From Micavibrio sp. (GTDB lineage Bacteria > Pseudomonadota > Alphaproteobacteria > Micavibrionales > Micavibrionaceae), in assembly GCA_030824965.1 (NCBI GenBank), contig JAPJQV010000003.1:1-64000 (forward strand): a stretch of DNA of 64,000 nucleotides, read 5' to 3'. The position numbers were made by a program, and so were the translations under genes. The notes below the pieces were generated by a model. It was not told the DNA's origin. It made no database searches and saw only the letters and a program-made list of their open reading frames with translations. This document shows, piece by piece, positions 33,520 through 43,606 of this stretch. Every line of letters begins with the position of its first letter. Within the stretch, counting starts at the first letter, position 1.

Positions 33520-34266
33520 ATGAAAATTCTATTCAGTAATCTGGGTTATGCACGCGGCATAGACGGCTCTCTATGGCATCACGTATCGAGAGCGGGGCGG
33601 CATTTTTATTGCACCGTGCCTCCTCAGCTTCTGGCCTTATCACAGTTAAAGGAAGTCATGAACAGGGAGGATCCCGATCTTTGCTGTTTCGTTGAAATCG
33701 ATAAGGGCGCATTCCATTCTTCTTATTTCAACCAGATGGAAGCATTGCGCGACGATAATTATCGTTATCATGACCTGACCAATAAATATGGCGATAATAG
33801 CTGGCTCTCGCGTTTGCCTTTTCATACAAGTAAATGCAACGGGTTTTTAGCCAAGCAGGAACTGAATTTTGAAAAGCTATATTTCCGAGCAGGCCGTAAA
33901 CGTCTTATCTATCGTCTTGAATTGCCTGACGGTATTGTTGTTTACTTCGCTCATTTTTCTCTGCAAAGCCATGTTCGCGTCGAGCAATTCAATGAAATCG
34001 GAGAATTGATAAAGCATGACGGGCGCTCATCGATTCTTCTGGCCGACTTCAATATCTTCCAGGGGTTTTCCGAGATTGCTGAGTTACTGCGTAACGCCAA
34101 TCTGAAATTACTGAATCGTGACGGCGAGCATACATTCCGCTTTCATAAGCGCCGGCATATTTTAGATTTATGCCTTGTTTCCGATGATCTTGCAAACCGC
34201 ATCGATTTAAAAATCATTCCTCAACCCTATTCAGATCACGCCGCTTTATTCTTGGAAATAAGATGA
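33520..34266 (+). CDS. Endonuclease/exonuclease/phosphatase family protein
   Basis: The 248-residue protein has EEP-fold landmarks: an N-terminal strand MKILFSNLGYARG, the metal-binding Glu in CCFVEIDKG, the His in VVYFAHFSL, the metal/catalytic ADFNIF, and the C-terminal SDHAALFLEI. Such enzymes cleave phosphodiesters in DNA, RNA or small molecules; the target is not evident. It overlaps the endonuclease V gene by 4 nt, so a DNA-repair role is possible but inferred from position only. Confidence 0.88.
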   Translation: MKILFSNLGYARGIDGSLWHHVSRAGRHFYCTVPPQLLALSQLKEVMNREDPDLCCFVEIDKGAFHSSYFNQMEALRDDNYRYHDLTNKYGDNSWLSRLPFHTSKCNGFLAKQELNFEKLYFRAGRKRLIYRLELPDGIVVYFAHFSLQSHVRVEQFNEIGELIKHDGRSSILLADFNIFQGFSEIAELLRNANLKLLNRDGEHTFRFHKRRHILDLCLVSDDLANRIDLKIIPQPYSDHAALFLEIR

Positions 34267-34961
34267 AGATATCAGGAAATATTGAATGGCCGGAGACAGC
34301 TTCTGATGCTATCGCGCTTCAGGAGAAATTGCGCGGGCGCGTCTCTCTGAAGAACGGCTTTGATACAATAAAAACGATCTGCGGAGTCGATTGCAGCTAC
34401 GATCTTCAAACAAATATAAGCCGCGCCGTTCTTTGCATTTTTTCTTATCCTGAGCTGGAATTGATCGAGTCTGCAATGGCGCATCTGCCAACGACATTCC
34501 CTTATGTGCCGGGCCTTCTATCTTTCCGGGAAATTCCGGTTATTCTCGAAGCGTTCAAAGTTATTTCAACAAAACCCGATTTATTGATGGTCGACGGCAT
34601 GGGCATAGCTCATCCGCGCCGACTTGGAATTGCAACGCATTTAGGGTTATGTCTTGATATACCGTCCATCGGCGTTGGGAAATCTCTTCTTTGCGGTAAA
34701 TATGAAATACCTGGAAAATTTGTCGGTGATAGAAATCCTCTCATTCACAAAAAAGAGGTAATCGGAACGGTCTTAAGAACCAAGGATAACACGAATTGCC
34801 TTTTTATATCACCCGGACATAAAATTGATTTCGAAACTTCGGTTCAAATGGTTCTTAAATGTATGGGCAAATATAAATTGCCTGAACCGACCCATACTGC
34901 CGACAAATTCTCTAAAATCCGCCCGGCAAAAACGGCACAAGTTCAAGGGAACTTAATATAG
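34263..34961 (+). CDS. nfi: Endonuclease V
   Basis: Endonuclease V nicks DNA 3' of hypoxanthine and initiates repair of deaminated adenine. Diagnostic motifs are the catalytic Asp in CGVDCSYD, the wedge PYVPGLLSFREIP, and the second metal Asp with His in VDGMGIAHPRRLGIATHLG. Length (232 residues) is usual. A small hairpin terminator follows. Confidence 0.95.
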   Translation: MKISGNIEWPETASDAIALQEKLRGRVSLKNGFDTIKTICGVDCSYDLQTNISRAVLCIFSYPELELIESAMAHLPTTFPYVPGLLSFREIPVILEAFKVISTKPDLLMVDGMGIAHPRRLGIATHLGLCLDIPSIGVGKSLLCGKYEIPGKFVGDRNPLIHKKEVIGTVLRTKDNTNCLFISPGHKIDFETSVQMVLKCMGKYKLPEPTHTADKFSKIRPAKTAQVQGNLI

Positions 34962-34971
34962 TCAGAAGATG

Positions 34972-34995
34972 TTTGCCTCTTTTAGGCAAATTTCT
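34972..34995 (+). terminator. Probable terminator after endonuclease V gene
   Basis: TTTGCCT (34972-34978) pairs with AGGCAAA (34984-34990) around a 5-nt loop, followed by TTTCT. The stem is short, so termination may be partial before the AsmA gene. Confidence 0.5.
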
Positions 34996-35009
34996 CGGCG
35001 GTATGTTTT

Positions 35010-36986
35010 ATGGCTTTTCAATTCAGACAACACAAGATTTTGACAGCTATCAGTGCCGTCTTTGCAATTATCATTTTAGGAATTTTCATTCTTGTGGTTT
35101 TCTCAGAACCTATCATCCGCTCTTTTACCAATCATAAAGCTGGAGGAAAAATAGGGCGTGAGTTCGCAATTGATGGCGATCTTGATATCAATTGGGACTG
35201 GAATAAAACCCGGGTTCGTGCGGAAAAAATCCGCCTTGGCAATGCCGAGGGATACGAAGAGCCTGAAATGGTCACGATCGATTCCATAAATTTCGACTTT
35301 AAACCTATCAAGCTCTTAATTGGCCGGCTGGAATTCGGTGATATTGAAATCAATAAACCAAATATAATTCTAGAAAAGAAATCGCCGGACGATAAGAACT
35401 GGGAGTTTCCGAAAACTTCGAATGCCAATCTTGCGGGAGAAGCCGCGCTTCCTGACAGCCGTAAGAATTTTCCCATTATTGGAAATCTGACGATTAATAA
35501 TGGACGTCTGATTTACCGCGATGGCGTAAAAAATCTGGATCTGGATTTAGAACTTGAAACAGTCAGTGGCAGCGGTAACAAGGAAAAAGACGGTGGCGGA
35601 TTTAAAATATCCGGAGACGGCCTGCTCCAGAAACAAAAATTTATTCTCGATGCCAGTGGCGGTTCCTTGGAATCTCTTAGAGATTCTTCAAAGGATTTCC
35701 CATTAAATTTGAAACTTGTCATGGGTCCGACCGAAATAAATGTCAACGGGGTATTTAAAGATCCTGTGAAAATGACGGGTGTCGATGCGTCTCTCGAAAT
35801 CAAAGGCCACAATATGGCCGATATTTTCTACCTGACCGCTATCCCTTTGCCGCCAACGCCACCTTATACATTAAAAGGACAATTGTCTAAAGAAGGCGAA
35901 GTCTGGGGCTATAAAGAATTTACCGGTAAAGTCGGCGGCAGCGATCTTTCGGGTAATCTTTCTTATGACACAAGCGGCGAACGTGGCTTCCTGAAAGCGG
36001 ACCTTGTATCCAATCTTTTAGACAGCCGCGACCTTGGCGGTTTTATCGGCCTGTCACCTGACGGTAAGAATGCAGCGCCGGAACAAAAAGCAGAAGCGGC
36101 AAAGAAAAAATCGAGCCCAAAACTTATCCCCGATGTTCCATTGAAAGTAGAACGTTTGCGGGCAGCAGATCTTGACGTAACATTAAAAGCAAAAAAAATC
36201 GAAGCGCCTGGACTGCCATTTAAAGGATTAGATGTTCGTTTCGATCTGAAAAACGGGATCTTGAAATTAAATCCTTTGAACGTTGTTCTGGCGGACGGCA
36301 CGGTCGATGGCGCCATCGAGATAGATGCGCAAAAAGACATTCCTCCTATGAGAATGGATTTAAATCTACGCAAATTGAGCCTGAAACAATTCTTCGGCAA
36401 TACGCGCTTTAAGGATACGACAAAAGGCTATTTTGGCGGCAAAGTTAATCTTGCCGGAACCGGCGCGTCTTTGGCAGACGTTCTGGCCACCAGCAATGGC
36501 AGCCTGGCTATAATCATGTCTGGGGGAACGATGAGCCTGCTTCTTGTCGAAGCTTCAGATCTCGATATCGGGCAAGCGGTCCCCTTATTCATGGGCGAAG
36601 ATAAATCTACAGCGATAAGATGCGGCGTGATGGATTTCGATGTTAAAGACGGAATATTAAAATCGAAAATCTTTGTTCTCGATACGGCTGATTCCCTGCT
36701 TCTCGGCAATGTCGGCATCGACATGAAAAGAGAATTAATTAGCGCAAAGCTTGATTCCAAGCCCAAGGATAATTCCCTTTTCTCTGCTCAAACTCCGATA
36801 GTCGTATCAGGTCAACTAAAAAAGCCGTCAGTCGGCATAGATCCGGCACGCGCGGGTGCGCGGGGAGCCGCAGCGGCGATTTTGGGCACATTATTAACAC
36901 CTTTTGCCGCTATTATCCCTTTCATAGAGGCAGGTGAGGTACAAAACGCTAATTGCCGCGCCCTTATCAACGAAGCGAAAAGATAG
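35010..36986 (+). CDS. AsmA-family inner membrane protein
   Basis: The 658-residue protein has one N-terminal membrane helix (about 10-32) and a large periplasmic beta-rich domain. AsmA features include KIGREFAIDGDLDINW after the anchor, repeated amphipathic strands, the DVLATSNGSLAIIMSGGTMSLLLVE-type C-terminal AsmA segment (cited in part), and a LLGNVGIDMKRE strand. AsmA-like proteins are bridge-type lipid-transfer or outer-membrane homeostasis factors. A Gly/Ala-rich helix and a Cys near the C-terminus end the chain. Confidence 0.9.
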   Translation: MAFQFRQHKILTAISAVFAIIILGIFILVVFSEPIIRSFTNHKAGGKIGREFAIDGDLDINWDWNKTRVRAEKIRLGNAEGYEEPEMVTIDSINFDFKPIKLLIGRLEFGDIEINKPNIILEKKSPDDKNWEFPKTSNANLAGEAALPDSRKNFPIIGNLTINNGRLIYRDGVKNLDLDLELETVSGSGNKEKDGGGFKISGDGLLQKQKFILDASGGSLESLRDSSKDFPLNLKLVMGPTEINVNGVFKDPVKMTGVDASLEIKGHNMADIFYLTAIPLPPTPPYTLKGQLSKEGEVWGYKEFTGKVGGSDLSGNLSYDTSGERGFLKADLVSNLLDSRDLGGFIGLSPDGKNAAPEQKAEAAKKKSSPKLIPDVPLKVERLRAADLDVTLKAKKIEAPGLPFKGLDVRFDLKNGILKLNPLNVVLADGTVDGAIEIDAQKDIPPMRMDLNLRKLSLKQFFGNTRFKDTTKGYFGGKVNLAGTGASLADVLATSNGSLAIIMSGGTMSLLLVEASDLDIGQAVPLFMGEDKSTAIRCGVMDFDVKDGILKSKIFVLDTADSLLLGNVGIDMKRELISAKLDSKPKDNSLFSAQTPIVVSGQLKKPSVGIDPARAGARGAAAAILGTLLTPFAAIIPFIEAGEVQNANCRALINEAKR

Positions 36987-37031
36987 TTTTTTTGAAATAG
37001 AAAATTTATCAATCTCTGGTAAAGTTCCTTT

Positions 37032-38705
37032 ATGCATAAACTATCCTTTCATAAAAGAATTCTCGCTTGGTTTACCTTGACCTTTATTGTCCTCGGATTG
37101 ATAGCCTATACCAATTACAGTAATTTCAAGCGACTTAATGAAGAAAAGGAATGGGTGGACCATACCTATCTGGTTATTGGCGAATTAACTGGCGTTTTGT
37201 CGGATTTAAAAGATATCCAGTCCTCGCAGAGAGGCTACGTTATCACCGGCCTGAAAGACTATCTGGCTCCTTTTTCACTAGCCGCGCCGGAACTCAAGGA
37301 AAAACTTGTCCGTTTAAAACACCTGACATCTGATAATTCTCTGCAATCACGAAGATTGAGCCGCGTCGACAAAGAAGCCCGGATAAGAGTGGAAATTGCC
37401 GAAAGGATTATCGACGCTTACGATAAAGAGGGTCAGGCAGCGGCCATGGCAATGGTCAGAGAAGGTTCTGGCAAAAAGGAGATGGACCAGATTCGTGTTT
37501 TAATTTCGGAAATGATAGGAGAAGAAACTCACCTTCTCGAAATGCGGAAATACAAAGCAGCACAAACGACTTTGGCAACACTCAAAACAGGTGCTAGTGG
37601 TATCATTATATGTACCTTGATACTGGTCATCGTTTTCTGGCTGATTTATCAGGAAAGCCGTAAGCGGGAAGATACGGAATCAAGTTTGCAAACCGCTCTT
37701 GAGCATATGGAACAGTCTAACGATCAAACCATGATGCTGAGCAAACTGTCCGATTACATGCAAAGCTCTAAATCGATCGAAGAAGCGTTGAATGTCATTA
37801 ATGCATATATACCTGAATTGCTTCCCGCTTCAGACGGCGCGGTTGGTGTCTTCGAAAATTCCCGTAACAGGATAGAAACCATGGCTTCTTGGGGCGTTGG
37901 CAAGGATAACATCGTATCCAGCTTCAATCCTGATCAATGCTGGGCTTTGCGCCGTGGTAAAGCCCATTATTTCATCCCAGGCGGCACTGAGCCTTGTTGC
38001 GAGCATTTTGTAGAAGAGCCTAAAGGCGCAAGCCTGTGCCTTCCTATGCTTGCTCAGGGGGAAACAATTGGGCTTTTCACGTCGGTCGTCGATGATGTTA
38101 AGAAGGCCACCAAGGATAAAGTCGCTTTTTGTAGACGCGTCAGCGAACAGATCTCGTTAGCTATCGCCAATTTAAATCTTCAGAATAAACTGCGCGACCA
38201 GTCCGTACGCGACCCCTTAACCAAAGCCTATAATCGCCGTTATTTGGAAACGACACTTGAACGAGAATTAAGCCGTGCTGAACGCAATAAGGAAATGCTG
38301 AGTGTTCTGGTTCTCGATGTCGATCATTTTAAGAAATTTAATGATACGATGGGCCATGATACCGGAGACGCTCTGCTGATTCAATTCGCGCAATTGCTGC
38401 AGAAAAGCGTTCGCAAGGAAGATATGGTATGCCGCTATGGAGGTGAGGAATTCGTTATCGTCATGCCAATGGCCAATCTTGAAATGGCTTTACAGAAAGC
38501 CGAAAAAATTTGCGATGCCACGCGGAATATGAAGTTAAGTTTCACCAATAAAGAAATCACTTCGGTTACCGTTTCTATAGGAGTTTCAACCTTTCCTGCC
38601 CATGGATTGACCGGGCAAGAACTTATCACGGCTGCGGATGCCGCCTTATATCAATCAAAGAGAAGCGGGCGTGACCGTGCTACGAAAGCCGATCAGCCTG
38701 CTTGA
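37032..38705 (+). CDS. CHASE3-GAF-GGDEF diguanylate cyclase
   Basis: The 557-residue membrane sensor should make cyclic di-GMP. Two membrane helices (about 10-28 and 187-208) flank a periplasmic CHASE3 domain (KEWVDHTYLVIGEL, SSQRGYVITG). A GAF-like domain (about 240-385) follows, then a GGDEF domain (DPLTKAYNRRYLE, LDVDHFKKFNDTMGH) with an intact active loop GGEEF near residue 470. RKED five residues before the loop is a canonical inhibitory I-site. The CHASE3 segment resembles that of the kinase at 41652-43070. Its 3' end overlaps the convergent MFS gene by 13 nt. Confidence 0.95.
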   Translation: MHKLSFHKRILAWFTLTFIVLGLIAYTNYSNFKRLNEEKEWVDHTYLVIGELTGVLSDLKDIQSSQRGYVITGLKDYLAPFSLAAPELKEKLVRLKHLTSDNSLQSRRLSRVDKEARIRVEIAERIIDAYDKEGQAAAMAMVREGSGKKEMDQIRVLISEMIGEETHLLEMRKYKAAQTTLATLKTGASGIIICTLILVIVFWLIYQESRKREDTESSLQTALEHMEQSNDQTMMLSKLSDYMQSSKSIEEALNVINAYIPELLPASDGAVGVFENSRNRIETMASWGVGKDNIVSSFNPDQCWALRRGKAHYFIPGGTEPCCEHFVEEPKGASLCLPMLAQGETIGLFTSVVDDVKKATKDKVAFCRRVSEQISLAIANLNLQNKLRDQSVRDPLTKAYNRRYLETTLERELSRAERNKEMLSVLVLDVDHFKKFNDTMGHDTGDALLIQFAQLLQKSVRKEDMVCRYGGEEFVIVMPMANLEMALQKAEKICDATRNMKLSFTNKEITSVTVSIGVSTFPAHGLTGQELITAADAALYQSKRSGRDRATKADQPA

Positions 38706-39940
38706 GAGTCTTCAGGCCTGATTTCCATTTTCCTGAATTTAGGCGATACCAGCGCAGTTGTACCGGCGACGATTAAAGTCCCGATACCGCCAAAAACAAT
38801 CGATGGCACAAGACCGAATAGCTTTGCTGCAAGTCCCGACTCAAACGCTCCTATCTCGTTAGAGGATATAATGAACATGCTGTTGACCGAAGAAACACGG
38901 CCGCGCATGTGATCGGGCGTTAGTAGCTGCATCAGCGTACCGCGAATGACCATGCTGATACTGTCAAAAGCGCCGCTTAAAGCCAGGAATATCACTGCAA
39001 TGATAAAAGTCTGACTTAAACCGAAACCCAGCATACAGGCACCAAAGCCTGTAACTGCCAATAAAAGTCTCTTTGCGGAAACAATCTTCATCGGACTGAC
39101 GGCAAGGATAAGCGCCATAGTAACCGAGCCTATGGCTGGTGCGGCACGTAAAATACCCAATCCTTCTGCGCCGGTTTTCAATACCTGATCGGCAAATGCC
39201 GGAAGCATCGCGACAGCGCCGCCAAAAAGAACGGCGAACATATCCAGCGCCATGACCGATAAAAGGATCGGATTGTTCAAAATAAAAGCCCAACCTTCTC
39301 TTATACTTTGCACGGCAGGCAGGCGATTAGTTATGTCGCGCGAGATGAGATCGACCTTAATTGCAAATATGAGAGAAAAACATGCTGCCATAAAGAAGGC
39401 GGGCAAAAACCAGGCGACCGACGCCCCGAAACCGGCATAGACGAGTCCGGCCAGTGCTGGACCACCGATAGCGGCTGTTTGAAAACTACTGCTCATCCAT
39501 GCGGATGCCGCGGGCATATCGGATTTCCTGACGATTTGCGATAGTAAAGTAAAAGAGGCCGGCATATAGAAACTGCGGGCAACCCCGGAGATAAAAACAC
39601 CGGCGAACATCAGTGGCAAAATATTGATATCTGTCTGAATATATCCCCCCGCCAACAGCAACAGGACAGCAGTATTAACAAGCTGGACGCCCTGACATAA
39701 CTGATAAATTTTCTTGGGTTGGGAATGATCGACGATATAACCTGCAAATAATGCGCAGATTATTGCCGGAACAGCCTCTGTCAGCCCGACAAGACCAAGC
39801 ATCAAAGGATTCTTGGTCATCGAATAGATTTGCCAGCCAACGATGACGGCTTGAGCCTGCAAAGCCAATGCGCCGAACATGCGTGTAAAAATAATCAGCC
39901 GGAAGTTACGGTTTTGCAGAATTTTAAATGACAGGGCCAT
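38693..39940 (-). CDS. MFS transporter (EntS-like)
   Basis: The 415-residue protein has about twelve membrane helices. Landmarks are RMFGALALQAQAVIVGWQIY in helix 1 (cited in part), the loop GYIVDHSQPKKI, and LLTPDHMRGRVSSVNSMF, typical of the MFS_3 group including the enterobactin exporter EntS. The start is placed at ATG 39940, because upstream in-frame sequence runs into the kinase gene and is not hydrophobic. The substrate is unknown. Confidence 0.88.
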   Translation of the reverse strand: MALSFKILQNRNFRLIIFTRMFGALALQAQAVIVGWQIYSMTKNPLMLGLVGLTEAVPAIICALFAGYIVDHSQPKKIYQLCQGVQLVNTAVLLLLAGGYIQTDINILPLMFAGVFISGVARSFYMPASFTLLSQIVRKSDMPAASAWMSSSFQTAAIGGPALAGLVYAGFGASVAWFLPAFFMAACFSLIFAIKVDLISRDITNRLPAVQSIREGWAFILNNPILLSVMALDMFAVLFGGAVAMLPAFADQVLKTGAEGLGILRAAPAIGSVTMALILAVSPMKIVSAKRLLLAVTGFGACMLGFGLSQTFIIAVIFLALSGAFDSISMVIRGTLMQLLTPDHMRGRVSSVNSMFIISSNEIGAFESGLAAKLFGLVPSIVFGGIGTLIVAGTTALVSPKFRKMEIRPEDSQAG

Positions 39941-39959
39941 GGAAGGTATTGGGGTAAGG

Positions 39960-41204
39960 TTATTGTCTCGCCAAAGGCAAGGTAACCTTAAAAACAGATC
40001 CCTTGCCAAATTCACTCTGAACATCAATTGACCCGTTCATAGCTTCTGTCAAGGTTTTGGTAATCGCAAGCCCTAACCCGGTTCCGCCATATTTTCGGTT
40101 GATGCTGGAATCAGCCTGTACGAATTTATCGAAAATAGAATTTATTTTATCTTGCGAAATACCGATCCCTGTATCGGTCACGGATAATTCAACCTGATCT
40201 ATCCCATTCGCCGCATTTTTTCTTTCAACGCTTAATGTAACTGACCCGCTTTCGGTAAATTTCACTGCGTTGCTGCAAAGATTTAGAATGACTTGCCGGA
40301 TACGAACCGGATCACCTTTGAACTTCAATTCCTGTGTTTGCCCGGATAAGAGGAACTTAATTCCTTTTTCCTGCGCTTTGACCGAAATCATGGACGATAT
40401 ATCGGAAAGCGTTTTGGCCAGATCAAATGGAATATTTTCCAGTTCCACAGAAGACGCCTCGATCCGCGAAATATCTAGAAGGTCGTTAATAAGATCCAGC
40501 AAAGATTCGGCGCTGATCCGTAAGGTCTGGATAAATTCTTTTTGCTTATCGGTAAGCGGCGAACTGCGAGCCAGTATATTGGCAAGTCCGATCACAGCGT
40601 TCATCGGAGTGCGAATTTCATGACTCATATTCGCCAGAAATTCTGATTTTGCCACGTTGGCTGTTTCGGCTTTATCCTTGGCCTCCCTTAACTCGATCTC
40701 AAGTTCTTTCCGTTCCTGAACTTCCTGCATTAATTCAGAGTTACGTTTTTCGATCTCGGAAATGTAATAAATTAATTTGTCCTGCTGTTGCTCGTTCTCT
40801 TGGCGCAAGCGTAATTTCGTAATCGCTGCCCTGATGACATGAGGCAAGAGATCGAGATAAGTCTGTCCTATATCCTTGATAATGTAATCTTCAGCGCCAA
40901 ATTTAATCGCTTCGACTGCCAGATATTCGTTACCGCCGACAGTCAGCATAATAATAGGCGGTTCACCATTGACAGGCGCCAATGCTTTAAGAACGTCAAG
41001 GCCGTTTATACCGGGCAAGGTATAATCGAGGAGTATAGTATCGAATTGCTGAGTTTTTAAAAGCTCAAGCGCTTCTTCTCCTGATACCGAAATAGAGACT
41101 GAGAAACCGTCACGCTCGAGCCGCCGCTGAAGCAGCTTCGCCAAACCCTCATCATCCTCGATATAAAGGATACGAATGTTTTCTCTTCCGTATCCAGACG
41201 CCAT
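39960..41204 (-). CDS. Receiver-histidine kinase hybrid
   Basis: The 414-residue soluble protein has an N-terminal receiver domain (phospho-Asp in LLDYTLPG near residue 60), a coiled-coil linker (about 130-180), a HisKA dimerisation domain with [10 protein letters not shown], and a HATPase domain with N box [10 protein letters not shown] and G boxes DTGIGIS and GGTGLGLAI. It has no membrane segment or other sensor, so its input is probably phosphotransfer to its receiver. It lies 1 nt after the single-domain response regulator gene. Confidence 0.93.
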   Translation of the reverse strand: MASGYGRENIRILYIEDDEGLAKLLQRRLERDGFSVSISVSGEEALELLKTQQFDTILLDYTLPGINGLDVLKALAPVNGEPPIIMLTVGGNEYLAVEAIKFGAEDYIIKDIGQTYLDLLPHVIRAAITKLRLRQENEQQQDKLIYYISEIEKRNSELMQEVQERKELEIELREAKDKAETANVAKSEFLANMSHEIRTPMNAVIGLANILARSSPLTDKQKEFIQTLRISAESLLDLINDLLDISRIEASSVELENIPFDLAKTLSDISSMISVKAQEKGIKFLLSGQTQELKFKGDPVRIRQVILNLCSNAVKFTESGSVTLSVERKNAANGIDQVELSVTDTGIGISQDKINSIFDKFVQADSSINRKYGGTGLGLAITKTLTEAMNGSIDVQSEFGKGSVFKVTLPLARQ

Positions 41205-41205
41205 A

Positions 41206-41655
41206 TTATTTTTCTTCGCCAGGTACTTTTACAACGGCCAGAAGCAAGCCGAGCTTGCGGATTGAATCGGCGAAAGCCTCATATTCAACAGGTTTTGTGA
41301 CATAAACGTTGCACCCAAGTGCATAGCATCGCTCTACTTCCCTTGGATTGTCCGTTGTCGTTAATATTATAACAGGAATAAGCTTCGTCGATTCATCTTT
41401 TTTTATGGCTTCGAGAATCTGAAATCCATCCAGCTCCGGCAAGTTGAGATCGAGCAGGATCAACATCGGGCTGGCCGGGCGATCCTTTGCAAACTCTCCC
41501 TTTCCAAGTAAATATTCCGCTGCCTTGCGTCCGTTATCGATATGAACGATTTCGTTCATTATGCCGGCGCGGCGCAGATTCTTCTCAATCAGCTTAGCAT
41601 GACCTTCATCGTCTTCGATCATAACAATCGTTACATTCTGAGCTTGCGAGATCAT
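41206..41655 (-). CDS. Single-domain response regulator (Rcp1-like)
   Basis: The 149-residue protein is a lone receiver domain: acidic pair [12 protein letters not shown], phospho-Asp in [11 protein letters not shown], conserved Thr/Ser in ILTTTDN and Lys in [11 protein letters not shown]. The insertion-containing form resembles Rcp1-type regulators that pair with HDLRSP-type kinases, and that kinase type is encoded directly upstream with a 4-nt overlap. AAGGA precedes the ATG. It could shuttle phosphate between the two kinases of this operon. Confidence 0.93.
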   Translation of the reverse strand: MISQAQNVTIVMIEDDEGHAKLIEKNLRRAGIMNEIVHIDNGRKAAEYLLGKGEFAKDRPASPMLILLDLNLPELDGFQILEAIKKDESTKLIPVIILTTTDNPREVERCYALGCNVYVTKPVEYEAFADSIRKLGLLLAVVKVPGEEK

Positions 41656-43070
41656 CTGGATTTATCCTTCTTCAATGAGTTGGAGATAGTAAAATAAAAA
41701 GTGCTTCCAAGACCAGGGGTCGATTCAACCCATATCTGGCCACCAAGCCGCCTTAAAGTTGTACGGACATACGACATACCCATTCCTTCGCCTGGTATAT
41801 TATCCGTATTGCCGGCGCGGCGATATATCTCGAATATTTTCTGGTAGTCGCTTGTATCAATACCGCGCCCGTTATCTTTAACCCAGAATTTGGTTTCCCG
41901 ATACGTACGGCTTCCGCCGATCTCGATCCTGCCAGGGCGAGACGGATCCATATATTTAATTGCATTATCGATAATGTTAGCAAACACCTGTTCTATCGAC
42001 AACTGATCCGCCACAACGTTTGGCAACGCATTTATTTTTATCTCAATATTGTTGCTGCTGATCGTATGATGAAGCGTATCGAGAATGTGGCGGACGACAC
42101 GATCTGTTTCGACTTCTTTGAAATCTATATTGCGGCGACCGATGCGAGATAATTCAAGAATCGCATTAGTCAATTTATCCATTTTTTCGACCGATGAATG
42201 GATATATTTAAGCGCGTCGGGAATTTCATGGTCAATTATATCCAGCGCCTTCTTGCTGTCACCTGCCGGGAAATGATCCGCATTTTTTTCCAGGATCGGC
42301 CTTAATTCGTCGACGCTGTATTTCATTTCGGTTGCAAACCCTTTTAAGTTCACAAGCGGTGAACGCAAATCATGAGAAGCGATATAGGTGAAACCTTCCA
42401 TCTCTTTATTGGTACGCATAAGATCTTCTTCCGCGGATTTACGACGAAAGGTAAGGAATGCGACGAATATATTGGCAATTAAAAGACCAATCGCCGATAG
42501 AGCTGCCGCAAGAAATAATGTTGTCACGAAATTCTTTTGAAGATTCTCTTCCTGTACTTTGCGCTCATTTAGAAGCTTCATTTCGCTTTCGATGACTTCG
42601 CGGTGAATATCCCTGACTTTATCAATACGAGGTTTTGTCTCGCTGATGTCATATGCATCTATAAGGATCTGAGCTTGTTTAGTTTTGAGCTGGATGTTTA
42701 AAGTTGCGGTTAAATCCTGCAAAGACTCTTCATATCTCTTTAAACGTCCATTTTGCACGCCATTATCGGCAGTTAGGCTTCTTAGTCTGTCGAAAGATTC
42801 TTTAATTTGCTTATCGTAATTATTGTAATCCTCTAAAAAACTACTATTCCCCGTAATTAAATATCCACGATGCGAGCTTTGGCGGTCTTGGGTTGCAGAA
42901 AAAAGGCGATACGCTTCGGTAATGACTTCGTATGTATGCGAAACCCATTCTTTTGAAGTCGCAATAGTTTCATTTTTTTCATATAGAACGAACGCTACGA
43001 CATTGATACCTACGCAAAAAAGCGCGAATATAATTAAAAACCAGCGCCTGAAATAATTATTATCCAGCAT
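41652..43070 (-). CDS. CHASE3 sensor histidine kinase
   Basis: The 472-residue membrane kinase has two helices (about 9-30 and 182-206) flanking a periplasmic CHASE3 domain (TSKEWVSHTYEVITEA, RQSSHRGYLITG). A HisKA domain carries the phospho-His in ASHDLRSPLVN, the form found in phytochrome-like kinases. The HATPase domain has N box NIIDNAIKY and G boxes DNGRGID and GEGMGMSYV. It is the first gene of the three-gene phosphorelay operon. Confidence 0.94.
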   Translation of the reverse strand: MLDNNYFRRWFLIIFALFCVGINVVAFVLYEKNETIATSKEWVSHTYEVITEAYRLFSATQDRQSSHRGYLITGNSSFLEDYNNYDKQIKESFDRLRSLTADNGVQNGRLKRYEESLQDLTATLNIQLKTKQAQILIDAYDISETKPRIDKVRDIHREVIESEMKLLNERKVQEENLQKNFVTTLFLAAALSAIGLLIANIFVAFLTFRRKSAEEDLMRTNKEMEGFTYIASHDLRSPLVNLKGFATEMKYSVDELRPILEKNADHFPAGDSKKALDIIDHEIPDALKYIHSSVEKMDKLTNAILELSRIGRRNIDFKEVETDRVVRHILDTLHHTISSNNIEIKINALPNVVADQLSIEQVFANIIDNAIKYMDPSRPGRIEIGGSRTYRETKFWVKDNGRGIDTSDYQKIFEIYRRAGNTDNIPGEGMGMSYVRTTLRRLGGQIWVESTPGLGSTFYFTISNSLKKDKSR

Positions 43071-43110
43071 AAATCGAACTATATCCCAATTTGATGGATT
43101 GCAAAACGAA

Positions 43111-43139
43111 AAGAGCAGAAAGAATTTCCTTCTGCTCTT
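43111..43139 (-). terminator. Terminator after the small lipoprotein gene
   Basis: AAGAGCAGAA (43111-43120) pairs with TTCTGCTCTT (43130-43139), a 10-bp stem with a 9-nt loop. On the minus strand the stem is followed by TTCGTTTTGC. It separates the 43163-43441 gene from the kinase operon. Confidence 0.75.
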
Positions 43140-43162
43140 AGCAACTAATTATTTATATTTGA

Positions 43163-43441
43163 TTAATTTTCGTTTGCGGCCTGTACGCCACCGGCATCTT
43201 CAACACCGCCGGCTTCTTGTGGACAACGGACAACAGTAACATGATCTGGCAGAACGCGATCAACCGCGTTTGATGTTGTTGCTTGTAAGTTTACGTCACG
43301 GCATTGACCGTCGATAATATCATGAGCCGCGGTATAAGGGCGCGGTGCCTGAGAAGCAGGAACAAAGCCTGAGCCAGCACATGCAGTCAATGAAATGGCA
43401 GCTGCGGCAGATAATAAAACCAGATTAATTTGTTTTTTCAT
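43163..43441 (-). CDS. Small predicted lipoprotein
   Basis: The 92-residue product starts with a lipoprotein signal ending in the lipobox LTAC, so it should be acylated on Cys near residue 21. The mature part is short, with two further Cys residues and an acidic Gly/Val-rich tail, and matches no family I know. It is flanked by a terminator and by a possible stress-sigma promoter, suggesting a monocistronic unit. Confidence 0.85.
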   Translation of the reverse strand: MKKQINLVLLSAAAAISLTACAGSGFVPASQAPRPYTAAHDIIDGQCRDVNLQATTSNAVDRVLPDHVTVVRCPQEAGGVEDAGGVQAANEN

Positions 43442-43488
43442 AAAATTCTCCTGTAAATTTTTGTTTAAATCCTGAAATACTTTTGACT

Positions 43489-43521
43489 AACCCGGGAACC
43501 ATAGAATAGTTCCGGCACGGT
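43489..43521. promoter_or_regulatory. Possible divergent EcfG-type promoter region
   Basis: The inverted repeat GGAAC-N9-GTTCC (43495-43513) presents the GGAAC -35 of alphaproteobacterial general-stress (EcfG) promoters on both strands. On the minus strand GGAAC is followed after 16 nt by GGTT; on the plus strand, after 18 nt, by CGGT. Both are near-misses to the CGTT -10. It lies between the lipoprotein and DUF3309 genes. Confidence 0.35.
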
Positions 43522-43606
43522 GACTTATTCTATTTAAGAACGAAATAGAACTTTTTAGCGCCTGCGCCGTTTGTCTTGGCTTGATTCATAATTAAAGGAA
43601 AATTTC

